DNA from: Folioceros fuciformis
Taxonomy: Eukaryota; Anthocerotophyta; Anthocerotopsida; Anthocerotales
Length of the DNA stretch: 35,854 nt
Direction of reading: 5' to 3'
NCBI GenBank assembly: GCA_049999805.1
Contig: JBNGIO010005637.1
Span: 1 to 35,854, forward strand
Part shown: positions 20,159-33,900 of the stretch, piece after piece
How positions within the stretch are numbered: the stretch's first letter is position 1
How the letters are laid out: every line of letters starts with the position of its first letter
Notes under the pieces: generated by a model
What the model was told of the DNA's origin: nothing
Database searches by the model: none
What the model saw: the letters and a program-made list of their open reading frames with translations, nothing else
Made by a program: the position numbers and the translations under genes

Positions 20159-20370
20159 GGGATGCCGAGCGCCGCCAGTAGCAGTGGCCTCTACCCATAA
20201 AATGCTCTCTGCCCAGCACTTAGTAGTTGAAGGGACGCCGAGTGCCGCCCGTAGCGATGGACTCTATCCATAAAATGCTCTCCGCCCAGCACTTAGTAGT
20301 TGAAGGGACGCCGAGTGCCGCCCGTAGCGATGGACTCTATCCATAAAATGCTCTCCGCCCAGCACTTAGC
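20159..20370. repeat. 73-bp tandem array (2.9 copies)
   Basis: Units start GGGA(T/C)GCCGAG at 20159, 20232 and 20305. The second and third are nearly identical and the first is more diverged. Each contains CCATAAAATGCTCTC and CCCAGCACTTAG. No coding function is seen. Confidence 0.85.
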
Positions 20371-20375
20371 CTGGG

Positions 20376-20802
20376 TTTGGTGCCCTGGAGTGTGTAGTGG
20401 ATGGAGACACTTCTCTCCTTTAGCATCCGCAATCGGTTTGGTGCCCTGGAGTGTGTAGTGGATGGAGACACTTCTCTCCTTTAGTGTCCGCAATCGCTTT
20501 GGTGCCCTGGAGTGTGTAGTGGATGGAGACACTTCTCTCCTTTTGCGTCCACAATCGCTTTGGTACCCTGGAGTGTGTAGTGGATGGAGACACTTCTCTC
20601 CTTAAGCGTCCGCAATCGGTTTGGTGCCCTGGAGTGTGTAGTGGATGGAGACACTTCTCTCCTTCAGCGTCCGCAATCAGTTTGGTGCCCTTGAGTGTGT
20701 AGTGGATGGAGACACTTCTCTCCTTCAGCGTCTGCAATCGGCTTGGTGCCTTGGAGTGTGTAGTGGATGGAGACACTTCTCTCCTTTGGCGTACGCAATT
20801 GA
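20376..20802. repeat. 61-bp tandem array (7 copies)
   Basis: Units start at 20376, 20437, 20498, 20559, 20620, 20681 and 20742. Each has GGAGTGTGTAGTGGATGGAG and ACACTTCTCTCCTT, with a few base changes per copy, mainly in the last 15 bases. It follows the 73-bp array directly. The period is not a multiple of three, and open frames across it on the minus strand are repeat artefacts. Confidence 0.93.
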
Positions 20803-22411
20803 GAGTGAAGTGTGTAGTGAGAGTGACTTATAGTTGGTATTTTAAATTGAGTGGTAGAATAGGTAAGTAGATAGCCAATTCCAACATGACACCGGACTCA
20901 TGGGGACGGACTCCGGGAATGCCACTACAACGATCGTGGGTATTGTAGCCTCGACTATGGGATTGACAACCCCACATGGTACCTAGTACTTGGGTGGTCT
21001 TTTAGTTCTCCCTCTCACCCTATCTCCTCCCTTCCTCCTCTCCACCTTTATTTCTACCCTACCCCTTCTTCTCCTCCATTGCTCCTACTTCTATCTTGTT
21101 TTCTCTTCTTCCCTCACCCCTTTTCCTTATTATATTATGTTTTCTGATTTTATTATCTAAATATTTATTATTTATCACAATGCTGTTTATTAGCATAACT
21201 TAATTATTAACTAATTATTATTTACATGCATCTAAGTGACAACACACAATCATGCTTGACACATGGGCAAGGACTTTTCAAGGTTTATTAAAGAGTGCAC
21301 AAAGGTGTATCACAATCACAAGAATAGGGTTCTTCCTCTTTCTTTTGTGGTGACCTTCTTTGGACAACCTATATTCGAAGAGCATTGGCTAATGCGGTTT
21401 TTAGGACAAGCATTGGCAAATGTGGTTTTTAGAACAGGAATAAGTGCAAGTCAGGCGGGTTCTTCAGCATTAATGGTAGGTAAGAATTTATTATTCCACA
21501 TCACGACATTTTGGGAGTAGCAGGCAGTTTTTGAGAATGATGTTCAAAGGGGCAAGTACCCCTTTTGGCCTTGCTTGGGTCGTTCCTCTATCTTCGGAAT
21601 AGATAGAGACTTTCCAAATTTCTTTTTTAATAATAGAAAATAATAGACTTATATAAATTGGTTACAATAAGAAAACCTATGCCCATTGTGAATAGACTTC
21701 ATTTGCACAATCCAAATCTTTGGTATGCCCATTATGTTGGTGCGAAAGGCAGCTCTAACAACCCCAGTGGTAGATAGACCTTTTCTCCTCTTTAGACCAT
21801 ATGTTTTAAGTGCTATTGGTAGTCATTAGATAGTTTTTCTATTTTGTTCTTCTTAAATAAATAATTAACCTATTTCCATGATATTATTGCTAGATATCTA
21901 AAATATCATTAGTATATCTCAAACTATAAATAATAAAAAATAGATTTACAATCACATTACAAGAATGTGACAAGTTTATGCAAGCTTTGAAAGTAGCTTA
22001 TGATCTCAACTTGGAGGCGCTCATGATGCATGCCTGAAGGCACACCATGAACGGATCATAACAAGACCAAACATGTAAGTTTAAGAATAAACATATAATT
22101 CTAAAGTGCAGATACGAGATAGAAAACACTGAAAAGTTTGAGTTTCATCTTCGAAATACCCCATTAAAGAGGTCACTTCGGCTCTACCGGAAGGCCCCGG
22201 TAAACCCATCGCCCGGTGTGCCCAATACATACATATGTGGGTGGGTCGGCCTCGGCTTCCACTACTGCGAGCCGCTGATCTGCCGCCAACGGTGCCAAAT
22301 TTTGTTAGGAGTCTGCGCTGAAGTGTGTATGGTGTACACTCCCGAGCACGGAAGCATCAGATCTTCGTGTTCGTCACAAGTGTCAAATCAGCTGACAAAG
22401 GTACAATGTAA
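20803..22411. other. Intergenic, AT-rich from about 21.1 to 22.15 kb
   Basis: No gene is supported. An 85-codon + ORF (21263-21520) has no recognisable family. Within it a 28-bp stretch (GCATTGGC(T/A)AATG(C/T)GG) is duplicated at about 21382 and 21411. The AT-rich block carries many TTATT/TAATTA tracts. The last 300 bp before the large gene return to balanced composition and should hold its promoter, but no convincing TATA box or start could be placed. Confidence 0.5.
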
Positions 22412-22681
22412 GTGAGGTTTGTGGTAAACGTCTGCAATTCTACTCGCATTTGTTGCACTACAGCTCGTCAGGCAACACTATTACACCAGTTCGCGACTGT
22501 CCCGGAACTGCAGGGTCCGGGTCCTTGGCGGACACTACGAGAAAGAACAATCGCAGCCGTCAGTTTGAAGAACTTATATGTGTTGTGTGGGCAAGGGAAA
22601 CTATATTTGATTGACGAGTCTCCTGAAGGACACGTGATCCAGCTGACCGGCGTTGATGGCATGACCAAGCACGCTGCATAA
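22412..22681 (+). other. In-frame upstream ORF before the spastizin-like gene
   Basis: An 89-codon ORF in the same frame as the first exon, ending in TAA seven codons before the proposed ATG at 22703. It reads SLKNLYVLCGQGKLYLIDES in its second half, which looks like real protein rather than chance. It could be a translated leader ORF, an alternative first exon whose stop is skipped by splicing, or the tail of another gene. Homologues as I remember them start near the downstream ATG, so I leave it outside the CDS. Confidence 0.35.
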
Positions 22682-22702
22682 GCTTGTTGCGTGCCGGGAG
22701 AG

Positions 22703-24941
22703 ATGGAGAAAGCTTTGCTACTCCGGGAGATTGTGAATAATCTATTCTACTCTCAATACGAACAATTCAGAGCCTTCCTTCATGTACTCGGTGGAGAGGA
22801 TCCTGGTTTTGCCATCAACTTGCTGTACTCCATACTTCACAAGGGTGGGCGCCTCCAGGGCTTGCTATGGTCGGAAAGTATTCCATCTGCTTCCCATCTG
22901 GCTTGGCTTTGCCTACGGGACTATGACACTCTGCAAAATAAGGTGGGGAAAGGAAGCTGGACCAAGTTTGTGTCTATGACGCATGCTTGTGAGCTACTCC
23001 TTTATGTTGGGGAGCTCGGCAGATGTCTTAAAGAGGAGATGCCTTTGTCCGAAACGAACGACAGGAGTCTCTCAGGTTCGGGACTATCTCAGCGTTTTGT
23101 GAACGTAACGGCCAGTCAGTGATCACGACTTCTGAGCAATATTGTGTGGCAGCTTCGGTGCAGGAAGACTGTGCATCTACAGCTCCGTCTGGCCCATCTG
23201 TTGACGCTGCATTCACGCAGCAGGCAGATGGGTCTGGTTTTCAAGTGCTTGAACAAGTGTGTACGGCGATCATTCATCTCCTCAGGCACTTGGGTGCACA
23301 TGAGCATTTCCAGGGAGAATCGGAGCCCGAATGTGTAAACTTGGGACTCAACAGTTTTGATCCTCAGGGCCAAGGTGCAAGAACAATGCATGGCTTAGGT
23401 GCTTCACATGGCCAAGTGGAGGCTGCCCAGGAAAGTAGATTTGAAGCTGCAAGATGCTTTGTTGACAGTTCAGAGAATGTACTAGAGAAACTCACGCTCG
23501 CTGTGCCAGAAATACTTTCTGCATTTTGTAAAGCCAGTGCAGAATGGGTTTTGCTACCTTTCGAAATGGTGGACAGTGCTTGCCCCGAAGCGAGCCTGAA
23601 AGCACAGTGTGTTTCCATGGTGGGCCTTGAAGGACTGTGCGACACTACGAGATCAGTGTTCTCTTTGACATCTGGTGACGATATGGCATGTCTGCATGCA
23701 CTGGTGCGAATCACTGTGCCAATGGCACATCTGCGATCTATGAGGAAGAATTTGAACGCTAAGTCTATGGTGAAAGCGGCTCAGCATCTTCGTTACTTGA
23801 ATGAGTCCTTCCTGGTTGCACACCCCGCTTACAGGTAGGTCTTTGAAAATCAATACTGCTCAGGCTTCTGCAGTTTACTTATTTCGAGTAATTGTGTGGG
23901 CTCTTCTGCCGTATGTGACATCTTAACGTTTTGCAGAGATGTTATCAAACTTCTTCTTATGGAAGCATTTAAGGAGGCTTGTGGAGATCATTTTTGGCAA
24001 ACAGCTGGAAAACTCAAAAGTTTGCGAGTGGTTTTATCCGCAGAAATTTTGGCCTCTGGTGGAACGTCTATGTGCTTGCTTCTTGAGGTATCTCTGTGAA
24101 CTATCTTCCAGGCTTCTGATGTTTCAACCCGTTTGGTGGCTATCCTTGTCAGTGACATTCTGCAGCTGTGATCTAGTCCATGCAAGACAATGTACTGCGT
24201 GAGGAAGCTACTAGGACCGGCCAGGCCAGTGAAGTTTTACTTTCTGCACTTCTTCACTGCATGCACAACCATTTGAGAAATATCCACGCACAGGAAATGT
24301 CTGTTGAGACCAAGACACAGGCCAAAGACGATGTTTTTGTGAATATCAAGTGTGACATATTCCAGAATGCATATGTTCATGGAGCACAGGCAATCGGCGA
24401 AGTGGTCCATGCCACTCTTTTGCTATTGGATGGTCTGCAGTTCCACGCAGCTGCTGATGTATGTCATGAAAGATTGCATGATGTCTTGAATTTTCTTCAA
24501 TATTTGTACCATTCACAGGTGGCAAACATGTCCGGTTCTGTCTTCCTCTGTTAGGCTAAATTACTGATGTGTATTTGGACCAGGTTCTTGCTCCTTTTCC
24601 CCATCTGCAACCAGTAGTAGCTGTCATGGGTTGGGATCTGCTTTTCGCGAAGACATCAGCACTTCAGAAGATGGTTCAGATACTTTGGGTCTGTAGGGCA
24701 GAATTCACACACATTAACAGAGGAGCCGATGGGGTTCGTGGCAGTTAATTTTCTGAATGATCAGGTTCCTCTTGTCTTTGGATTTTAGCTGTGCATTTCT
24801 AATTGGCTCAGAGCGAGTTGCAGCTTGCTGCTGTGGAATACCTGTGTGAGGAGCTTCGTTCCCGTTTGGAGGTTGCCTATTTTGTCTCAGACCTCTGTGT
24901 AGGTTGGACATCTAAAAGGAGAGATTCAATCTTCAACTCAG
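22703..24941 (+). CDS. Spastizin-like gene, N-terminal exons 1-6
   Basis: Exons 22703-23104, 23164-23834, 23937-24087, 24177-24518, 24584-24733 and 24812-24941. The ATG at 22703 (MEKALLLREIVNNLF) is the first in frame after a stop and matches where the plant family begins (helix, then QYEQFRAFLHVL and GRLQGLLWSES). Exon 2 carries a less conserved insert rich in Gly, Gln and Glu. Exons 5-6 give MGWDLLFAKTS and VEYLCEELRSRLEVAYFVSD, which fit the family closely. Exon 4 must start at TAG/TCCATG because an in-frame stop lies just upstream. The donor at 24734 (GTTCGT) is weak and was chosen by phase. Confidence 0.7.
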
Positions 24942-27900
24942 GTACTGAAGGCTGGAAGTTTTGCGTTTTGTTTTTAAACAGCTTTGTTGATTACAATTTC
25001 ATTCCCATGTCTGGCCAAATTTCTAAGCTAGAGCCCATATAGACCCGCGTGAAGAAATTGCGAATGGCGAACCTACAGATCCTTTTGTTGCTAATCTTGT
25101 TCTTGAGCATTTACAACTGAAGTCTACTATGCGTGTGAGTTTTCAACTTATAAGGATGTAGATGTGCCTCTTCCTCCGTGCTCACTTTTGTATGTTCTGT
25201 CCACTGAAGCTTAACAAGCGGAACTATTGAAATTATTTTCTTTCATCCTGAGCTCTTTGGCTACTGAGCTTTGCAGGTCATCTTTCAATTTCTTCCCGAT
25301 ATTAATTCTCATGATGCTTTATTTCTCTTGGGCAAGCAACCGAGTGCACCTTCAGCTGTCTCCAGCATGGAAAGGTCCGGCCCGCTGCTCCCCAAATTTT
25401 TCATAGTAAAAGTATAATGAGACATAGTGCTAACTTAGCCAGTGCACCTTTGACTAATTAGGATTGCGCAACAACAAATCTTATACCCTGAGCTACTCCA
25501 GAACTGAAAGTGTCACAATGAATTGCATTCTATGCAGGGAAGGGGATCTTGAGTTGATTCATATGTATTTTGGGATTATGGCTGCAATTAGATTACTGTG
25601 TATCTTGAAAATCAACGTTTCTATGATACCCAAAGTAGCTGTAGCAAAGGAGGACAATGGGGATATCCTCTCAGACGTCCAGGAGCATTTGGAGCAGGTT
25701 TCCACGCCTGCTCGCTGGGTAAGAAGACTGATTTTTTTTTACCACCATTTTTGTGACTGGCTTTCCGTGTGAAATGTAAAATCAGGAGTACGTCTGCTGT
25801 AACCTTGTGCCCCGTCTCTTTGCTGCAGTTGTGGATGCTCAATGCTGTTGTCTCTATCTGTTATTCGGGGCTGGAAGGGGTGGAATCTAAGCAGACTACC
25901 CAAGAGCTAGAAGCTGATCAGCCTGCCATGCGTAATTGTTTGGTGGGAAGGGATGTTGGGATGAATGCAGGCAGCTTGATGCACATGTCTGTGATGGTTG
26001 AGTTCTTAACTATTGTCAAGTCAATTCTGTCAGCTAAAAGGAGCTCAGCAAGGCTTCATTGTGATATGGAGGAAAAAGGGAGCTCCACAAGTTGGGCTGG
26101 AAGAGCCTCACAGGTGGAAATGATTGTTGATGACTGGAGCTGGCGCTTGGAAGCCATGCATCGTCTAACTGGTCAGCGGTTGCCTTGGACATATGTATTG
26201 GTAGCCTCTCCTTCGACTTTCTTGAACATGTAATCCATACCATCTGTTGGTGGCTCTGTGCAAAATTCCATGCTCCTGATATTCATGCCTGTTGTAGCCC
26301 CCTAGTTAGATTCCAAGGTTGTCTCAGGTAAATGAAGGTTCTGGAACGTTGCACGCTGTTTTTTCCAACTGAAGTGTGCTTTTCCCGCTTGGTGTACAGA
26401 TGCGTGCAGAACTGCTGTTATGACCTTGGGAGAGATACTTTGGACCGGTTTGATCTGCCTACCCATGAAGTTGCTTCACTATTGCTGGCAGAATGGATAG
26501 ACAGGGTCCACCCCTTTCCTTGAGATTCCTAAATTTTGTAGAAAAAAATGAATTTCTTGCTGGCAAACTGTAGTCATGTCCTTCATATGGTTTGAGATGT
26601 AGGTTCCATGCCTTGGTGCAATGAACCCTGCCCAATTAATTCTTGGTGTATTACCCTGAGATGATGGGTCTTTTGAATGTACATGTTTTTGACATTGTTC
26701 AAGCGTCCGTCATACAGGTGGAAGCCTCAAAGGTCAGATATTATGACGGAATATCCATCCCAAATGATGCTTTGGACTCAGTACACGATGCAACTCGCTC
26801 CGCTCTTTTGAATGTGAGTGTTTGTCATGCAGTTCTGCTCAAGGTCCCCCTTCTGGCGTTCTGACAGCGCTGCTTTTCTGTTGATAGGCTATCCTCTGTC
26901 TGGACTTCTGTATTGCATATTCATGGTCGATTCAGACATCATTGCCTCTTCTTAATGAGGTACAATGTTCTAGTAACCTGAGCATATGTCCATATTGTTT
27001 CTTAAAAGGCTTAAGCTACTTGCCGCATATAAAGACTTACAGGGGATTGTGTACTGCAACTGTGGCCTGCAGGCATCTAAAACATTGGCAGTGAACGAGG
27101 GAAAGCATGTTCTTTCAGAAAAGCTGGACATCACATGTGTTAGTAAGCATCTTGTGGATCATATTAGGGAGGTTTTCTCAAAGGTGAGAATCGGATGTCT
27201 CAGCTTCACTGGTGCATGGAATGATATCTGTTTAGAACCAGAGCATTGAGACGACATGGCACTATGTCTTTCCTTGGCTCACTGCAGTCAACACGGCTGT
27301 TGTAACTACAGGACCAATTCAGATCATTGCAGACAGAATTCATAAGACCTGACACAGGTGCTGATGCTCGCCAAGGCTCTAGACTGCGGGCCCTTCTCTT
27401 GCTGCAGCAAGTCATTGGTGATGCTTCCGGTGGGAAAAGGCAGTTCCTCAGTGGTACGGTGCTGGGATTTGCAGCTGGAGTGTGTGCGAGGACCTCCACT
27501 CTTGTGTTCAGCTGGATAATGTTGACACTGTGATCCTGGCTGTGTGAAGGTAAACTACACAATATTGTGAAAGCCCTGGCCGATGACGAGGCTGATGACA
27601 TAGGGGTCAGACCGGATGTTGACAGTAAGCAGTGGCAGTTTGAGGCAGGGGTGGCCCTTGGTCTTGGCTTTGCTGTCATTGCCAGCCTAGGCGCTGATAC
27701 TGGGGTAAGCCAGCCGTCTGGTGAACTAGTGCCATCTCCTGTGGTGAAAGGAGGGAGACGATGGCTGAACTCTTTGGGCAGCAAACCAATGGCCTTTCTT
27801 TCTGCCTTCACCCTCTACATTGCGACAATTGGTGATATTGTTGATGGAGTGGATACAACCCATGACTTCAATTTCTTCTCTTTGATGTTCCAATCACCTA

Positions 27901-30900
27901 AAGATGTGCGTTATTGCAGATTCTGCGTGCACTCTTCATCTTCATCTGTTCTGCCTGGAAATAATCTCGTTGCTTAGAAACCTGATGCTAATCATGGCTT
28001 CCTTGCAGCTATTGACACGTCTCAGCTTTGAAGAAATCAGTTTTGATGCGGCAGTAAAGGTTGCTGAAATAATGGGTGTAGACTTGGTGCAGCATGTGAT
28101 ATCTGTGAGCGCACATTGTGTACATCCTCCTTATGCAGCCAAAGGATGGGCTACAATTCACGAAGCTCTTTATCTAAAACTTAGCTTGTGGTCAAATATT
28201 GGGGGACTGGCCAAGGAGACGGGCTATAATCTGTGGCTCGATGGGATTAAACATCTCATGACAGTATCCCCTCCTCGTGCAATTTTGGTCTGTGTCTTCG
28301 GAAATAACAGATGCCCAATATGGTCAGAAGATTGTGTGCAAGCACAGCAGGATCGTGACCGAGCTCTTTTTGAGTTCACTTTGGAGCAATCAGAGAAGTA
28401 AGGGCTCATGGAAATGTCTTGAATGTTGCTTGACTATGTTAGTAATATTTATCATGGGTATGTGCAGTTTTCCCATCCTGAACCGCTGGATCCAGATGCA
28501 AGTGAACCTCCAGCGGCTTTCATGTTTTCCCAACAACCAAAGTTGCAAAAACTATGACAAGATGGTGGCTGGGCGAAAGACGTTGAAGCGATTGCACAGC
28601 AGGTTAGATGAACCTCAGGAAAGGCAAGGAGAACAGTCATTGCGAACACCACAAGAAGATTTGGTGGAGAACCTTGGCAGCAAGAAAGAGGTCACCCAGC
28701 ATGAGCTTGAAGTCGCCAACCTTTTCCAAGTGCAGATGATAGAATCCTCTGAAGCCTATCAGGCCCAGGGACGGGGGCAACTAAATCTGAAGACTGCTGG
28801 ATCTTGCAGTGTTTCTGAACTTTCTTTTGATTGGGAAAGTAGAGGCCCCTATGAGGATGCTGTGTGGAGGTGACCGCCCGATGGATTCTTTTGTACTGGC
28901 ATGTGCCTTTTCCCATAGCTTCATGCCTGATGGGGTGGTTTTGATTGGCAGGTTGGTGGTAGAAGGGAAGTTAATGGACGCTTTGGCTCTAGCAGATAGG
29001 TGGCTTTGTGATGGAGCTCCTGATCAGCTGCTGGAGCTGCTTGTAGAGAAGGGACAGGGCAGTGCCGAACAATCTACACATTGGTATGCCCAAGGAGCAC
29101 ATTCCAACTCCTGGAACAATAGTTGGCAGTATTGCATCCGTCTACGAGACAAGAATCTTGCTGCACAGCTGGCACTTAGGTGAGCGCTCATTATAGTTGC
29201 TTTGAGTTTGATGAGGAATTGGATGTCAGGCTGAGAAGGGATGTAAGTTTAATGCCTAGGTCGTTATCTGACATTGTTCCGAACCTTTGAAGGCTCTCTT
29301 TGACTCTCCGTGAATGAGACTTTGGCGTGCTCTGCCCTTGAAGTGGCACGCTGCTTAGGGGTGTAGAACTTGAATGATGTTGGACACCTTGATATTTGTG
29401 GTATGTTTTCCCTGTAGGTATCTTGATGGTTGGGAGCTTGCTGCTGCTATAGATGTTTTAACCATGTGCAAGTGTCAGTTGTTGCCAAATGAGCCACAGT
29501 ATTGGAAGGTGCCAGTGAAATACTCCTTGACTTTCTGGCCCTTTGCTGCGAAACTATACATGTCCAATGCTTCCCCTGTTAAGTCTACGCTTGCAGGTGT
29601 CAGAAAGGAGGGATGCGCTTTTGCAGTTTAGCAGGATCATGCAGGCTGATGCTGAATTTGTGAAGTGGCAAGAGGTACGCATTGTTGCTGTTGGGAAAGC
29701 ATGTAGCCTTAGCTTTACTTAGCTTCTGATCAGGACACACCTTCCTTTTGTTTGTGTTTTCTCGCAACAGGTAGAATTGCTCAGTAGAATTGATCCGGAG
29801 GGACTTGCTCTAAGGCTTTCTGGCAAGGGAGCTGTTCTTGAAGCACTGGAAATTGCTGAATCCTTCAGGCTGCCATCTCCTCTTCGAACAGAATTGCAGG
29901 GCCGTCATCTAGTGAAGATTTTCCAAGCAGGACCTGTTGAGGGAGGCGGCTCTGCTTCTGGTCTCAAGTTCCTTTTGCAACATTCTGAAAATGCCTTCCC
30001 TATAGCCATGGCAGCACTGGAGCAATTGCCAGATTTGCAATCAAAGCAGCTTCTTGTAATTCTTTGAGTCCGGTTTTTCAAAATGCTGAAAATGTGGCTT
30101 GATTTAAAAAACTGCTCATGTGAAGCTTACTTTTCTGCAGGTCCAGTTCATCTCAAAAAACCATGCAGGCATGCTTTCAAAAGAGGACCATTTGAAGGTG
30201 GATCAGGTGGTACTTAGCCTGCGAATGCTAGGGGCTTTACCACTTCCATGGCAGAATCGCTGTTCAGCACTTCATGCTCATCCAAAGCTTATATTTGAAA
30301 CGTTGCTGATGTGGAAGCAGTGGCGCACAGCTTTGGAGGTTGAGGAGACGTGTGAAACTGTTTCTTGTTTGCATCAGTTATTTGCCAACTGCCAAGTTCC
30401 TCTTACTAAGTGTAACACTATGTTACCATGTGCAGTTGTTGCAGACTTTTCCGTCTCTCAAAGATGATGCTTTGGTGATTGCATATGCGGCAAAGGCAAT
30501 TTCTGTAAGTCCACCTGTTATTGCAGAAACATCACCTGCCCCAGTACAAGCCTCTGGGAAGTGGGCCCATCCAGCTGTACCGGAATTGCACCTGAAAAGT
30601 ACCCCAGGTAATAGGCATTGGGATGGCAGATCTGCATCTGCAACACTGATGACAGAGCATGATGGGATTTCAAAACACAAGAATAGCAGTGCCGTTTCTT
30701 CACCAGAAGGAGCTGCTTGGGCACCAATGTCAGGGCTAGTAGACGAGCATCTTGCTGGACTGGTTCCAGAAGGATATGGAAGGACAGCCTCCGTGGCGTT
30801 GGCAGAAGATTGGGTGTTGACTGGCGATCCTGCCAGGGATGAGTGTGTCCGCAGTTTGCATCACTTTGAGAACGCACCTTGTGCTATCCTCTTCAAGGTC

Positions 30901-33900
30901 TTATAAGCTAGAGCAGCTTTTTCACAAGCTATAGTCTATGAGTAATATCTGGTACAAAGTCGGCTTTTTGCATCAGAAATATTGGGATAAATGAGCTCTG
31001 ATCTTCTTGATATGCTGCATGCAGTCGCTGCTCTCATTATGCTCTGAAGAAGTGGCTATCAGAGCTGCAGTTGATCTCTGTGTTGCTCAAGCTGAACGCC
31101 TGTTGGGGGCGGAGCATCTCACACCTACTGCATCCCTGGAATCTATTGAACGGGCATACTCTGCAGCAGGAGTGTTCATTTCGGTAGGGTTTTGCAGCGT
31201 GAGTTTCAGTAGTGACTGTGTAAATCTTCATCTTATTCCAACTGGTCGTTGCAGATCTTGCAAGGTGCTGACCGACAGATGCAGGTGCTCCGGGCTGATG
31301 AGAAAGGTGTATTCTTGCATAGGAGAGAGGACTTCGCAACTCTGCCAGCTATGTTAAGCACTAACAGGATTACTCATGTTGCAGATAAAATGGCAGAACT
31401 TTTGGACTCGGTCCATCAGTGGCTTCATCGGATGGCGGTTTTGCAATGTCTTCTGGGAGCTCGCGTATCAGCATCCCTTGATGACATAGGGCACATGGAT
31501 GAATCCATGCAGCTCCGTGATCGGCTTCTTGCAGAAGAGAGATACAGCCTGGCACTATCTATATGCGCAAAGTTGAAGGTACTTGCCACAAAGTAGGGGA
31601 AAGGTCATCCCTTCATCCAGTCATTTAACACGTCGATACAGATATTTGGAGGTTATACTCCAAGGATAATGAGTGATGCTCTTATGCAACATGACATTGC
31701 TCCAGCACTATTTAGAACAGTGAGAATCTGATTCTTGTGCCCGGTTCACAGGTTGATGCCTTTCCTGCCTGGAATGCTTGGGGTCATACTCTTCTCAGCA
31801 TTGGACGATATTCACAAGCTCGAGAAAAATTCCAGTAAGCCACGTCCAGCCGTGGTTCCTTCATTGCTTCGATCTGATATTCTATGGCATGTCAAGTCAG
31901 TTATATGCTTCTAATGTTGTCTATTGTCTAACATGGCTGCCTATTCTGCTGTGTCAGACAAGCTATGCAATGTGTAACAAGTGATCCTACACCCGTTGTC
32001 CGGCAAATAGTATTTGCGATTGAGGCTGGACCACCAGCAGACGTGTCAGCTGTGAATGATTTGTAAGAGCTGTTACTCGTGGCAGCCATTTCTGATCTCA
32101 GTTCCTTATCAGTAATTTGTCAAGGTCAATCTGTAATGTGTCATGTGCAACTCTGCAGGTACTTTCACATGGCAAACAATGTGTACTCCTCGTCAGATGA
32201 TTCGCTGTCTGCTGATTCATATCTGAATGTCCTGCATGTTCCATCGTTTCAAAAGACAGAAAAGGCCAGATGGTCTATTGAGGATTCCCCTGATTCACCA
32301 GGCCGTCTGCTTAGCACAATTGCAGATGATCACGTCCTGCAAAGCAATTTGGATGATTCTCACTTTGAAGAATGCATGCTCTACCTGAAGGCGGTATGTC
32401 ATGGTTCTGCTGTAAGCTGCAGCCTGTGGTGCCTAAGACATTCCTCTCTATAAGTTCTGACAGGTATGCTAGTTAGGAGCGCTAATTTGTGCATGTGATT
32501 GTGGGCTCACACTGTTGCGTTGCGGTTTGCTCCAGTTTTGCCGGCAAGATGTCCTTTCTTTTGCATTTCAGCACGGGCGATACACTCAAGCCTGTCAGAT
32601 TATGTTGCCCTCGAATGGGATGCAGCCCCGTGCTCTGCTGTCCCTGCACCAGATGCAGGCTCCATCCCCATCCCCTCAAAGAGTCGACTCTCTGGCTACA
32701 GAGTATGGATCGGTGGATGATCTTTGTGAATTTTGTGTGGGGTATTCAACTATTCCAGTCCTTGAGCACACTTTGGCAACAGTGGCAAGCAATCAAGTTC
32801 CTGATGCGCATGTGCTACTTGCTGCGTCCCTTCAACGAGTATGTAACTATTGTGAAGTTCATCGGCACTTCAATCATCTCTACCGGTTTCAGGTACCTGA
32901 AACAATTCAGGATGAACTGTCGTCTCTGATAGAAGATTTTCAACAGTGCAAAATGGTTTTCCAAAGATAAGCTGCTGTTTGCATCAGGAATGCAAACTCT
33001 GCAGTAACTCTTTGTAATTGTCTTCACAGAGGCAGGGGATGTGCTCTTGATTCATGTAATTTGGTTGCACAGTTTATGGAAAGGACTGAGATGTTGAATT
33101 TCTGTGACACATCATACGAGTTCTCTTGTCATCTCTCTCTTATGATGAATCTTCTGGTTGGATGGGATGTGCAGCTGCTGAAGAAGGACCACGTAGCTGC
33201 AGGTCTCTGTCAAATTCAACTCTTTCAATTCTCATTGATGCAAGAAGAAGCAGTTCAGCATCTGGAACAGGCCAAGGTATCCTTAATTGCTATAAGGCTT
33301 TTAGGCCATGTCTCCCTTCAGTGTACTTGTGCATGTGCAGGTGGTTTGAACCCGTCCATACTTTGGGTGTATTCCCTCAGGTGCACTTTGATGAGGGTCT
33401 GTTAGCTCGGCAAGCTGGAGAAGGGGCCAAGAATGTTGGGAAGGTGAACCGAGTGAGAAGTCCTGCAGAGAAGCTGACCGAAGAAGAGCTTATAAAATTC
33501 AGTGCCCGTGTTGGCTTACAGGTGAACTCAGGAACAAGTTCTCCGTTAGAGCTTGCCCATACCAGTTTACATTTCCGGGTGTTAGTGCTCATGGATACGT
33601 ACGCCAAATGTCAGGTGGATGTGACGCGCAGCCTGTGTGATACGGAACGTCGCCCGTGGATGTATTCGCTGTTCGGGAACCCAAATGATGCGGATACACT
33701 GAAGTATGTTGCGTGGAGTTGTTTATGACTATAATAGGCTGGCAAAATAGGCCGACGTGTATTTCATTCTAAAATAGGAGGCTCTTGAGGACGTATACCC
33801 TGGCATGTTGCAGGCGAAGGTGTGAAGTTGTTGAGGCTCTTCTGGACAAGACTTTTGACCTTGCCTTCAAAATCATCTATGAGTTCAGTCTGCCACGTAG

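Noticed and set aside
20293-20833. Minus- and plus-strand ORFs in the 61-bp array
   Set aside because: The repeat unit is read in shifting frames, with no independent coding evidence.
23988-24202. Alternative-frame ORFs across exon 3 and intron 3
   Set aside because: The exon frame that joins in phase with neighbours and fits the protein family is different.
27206-27811. 201-codon minus-strand ORF
   Set aside because: It lies antisense to well-conserved exons 15-16 of the spastizin-like gene and has no recognisable domain.
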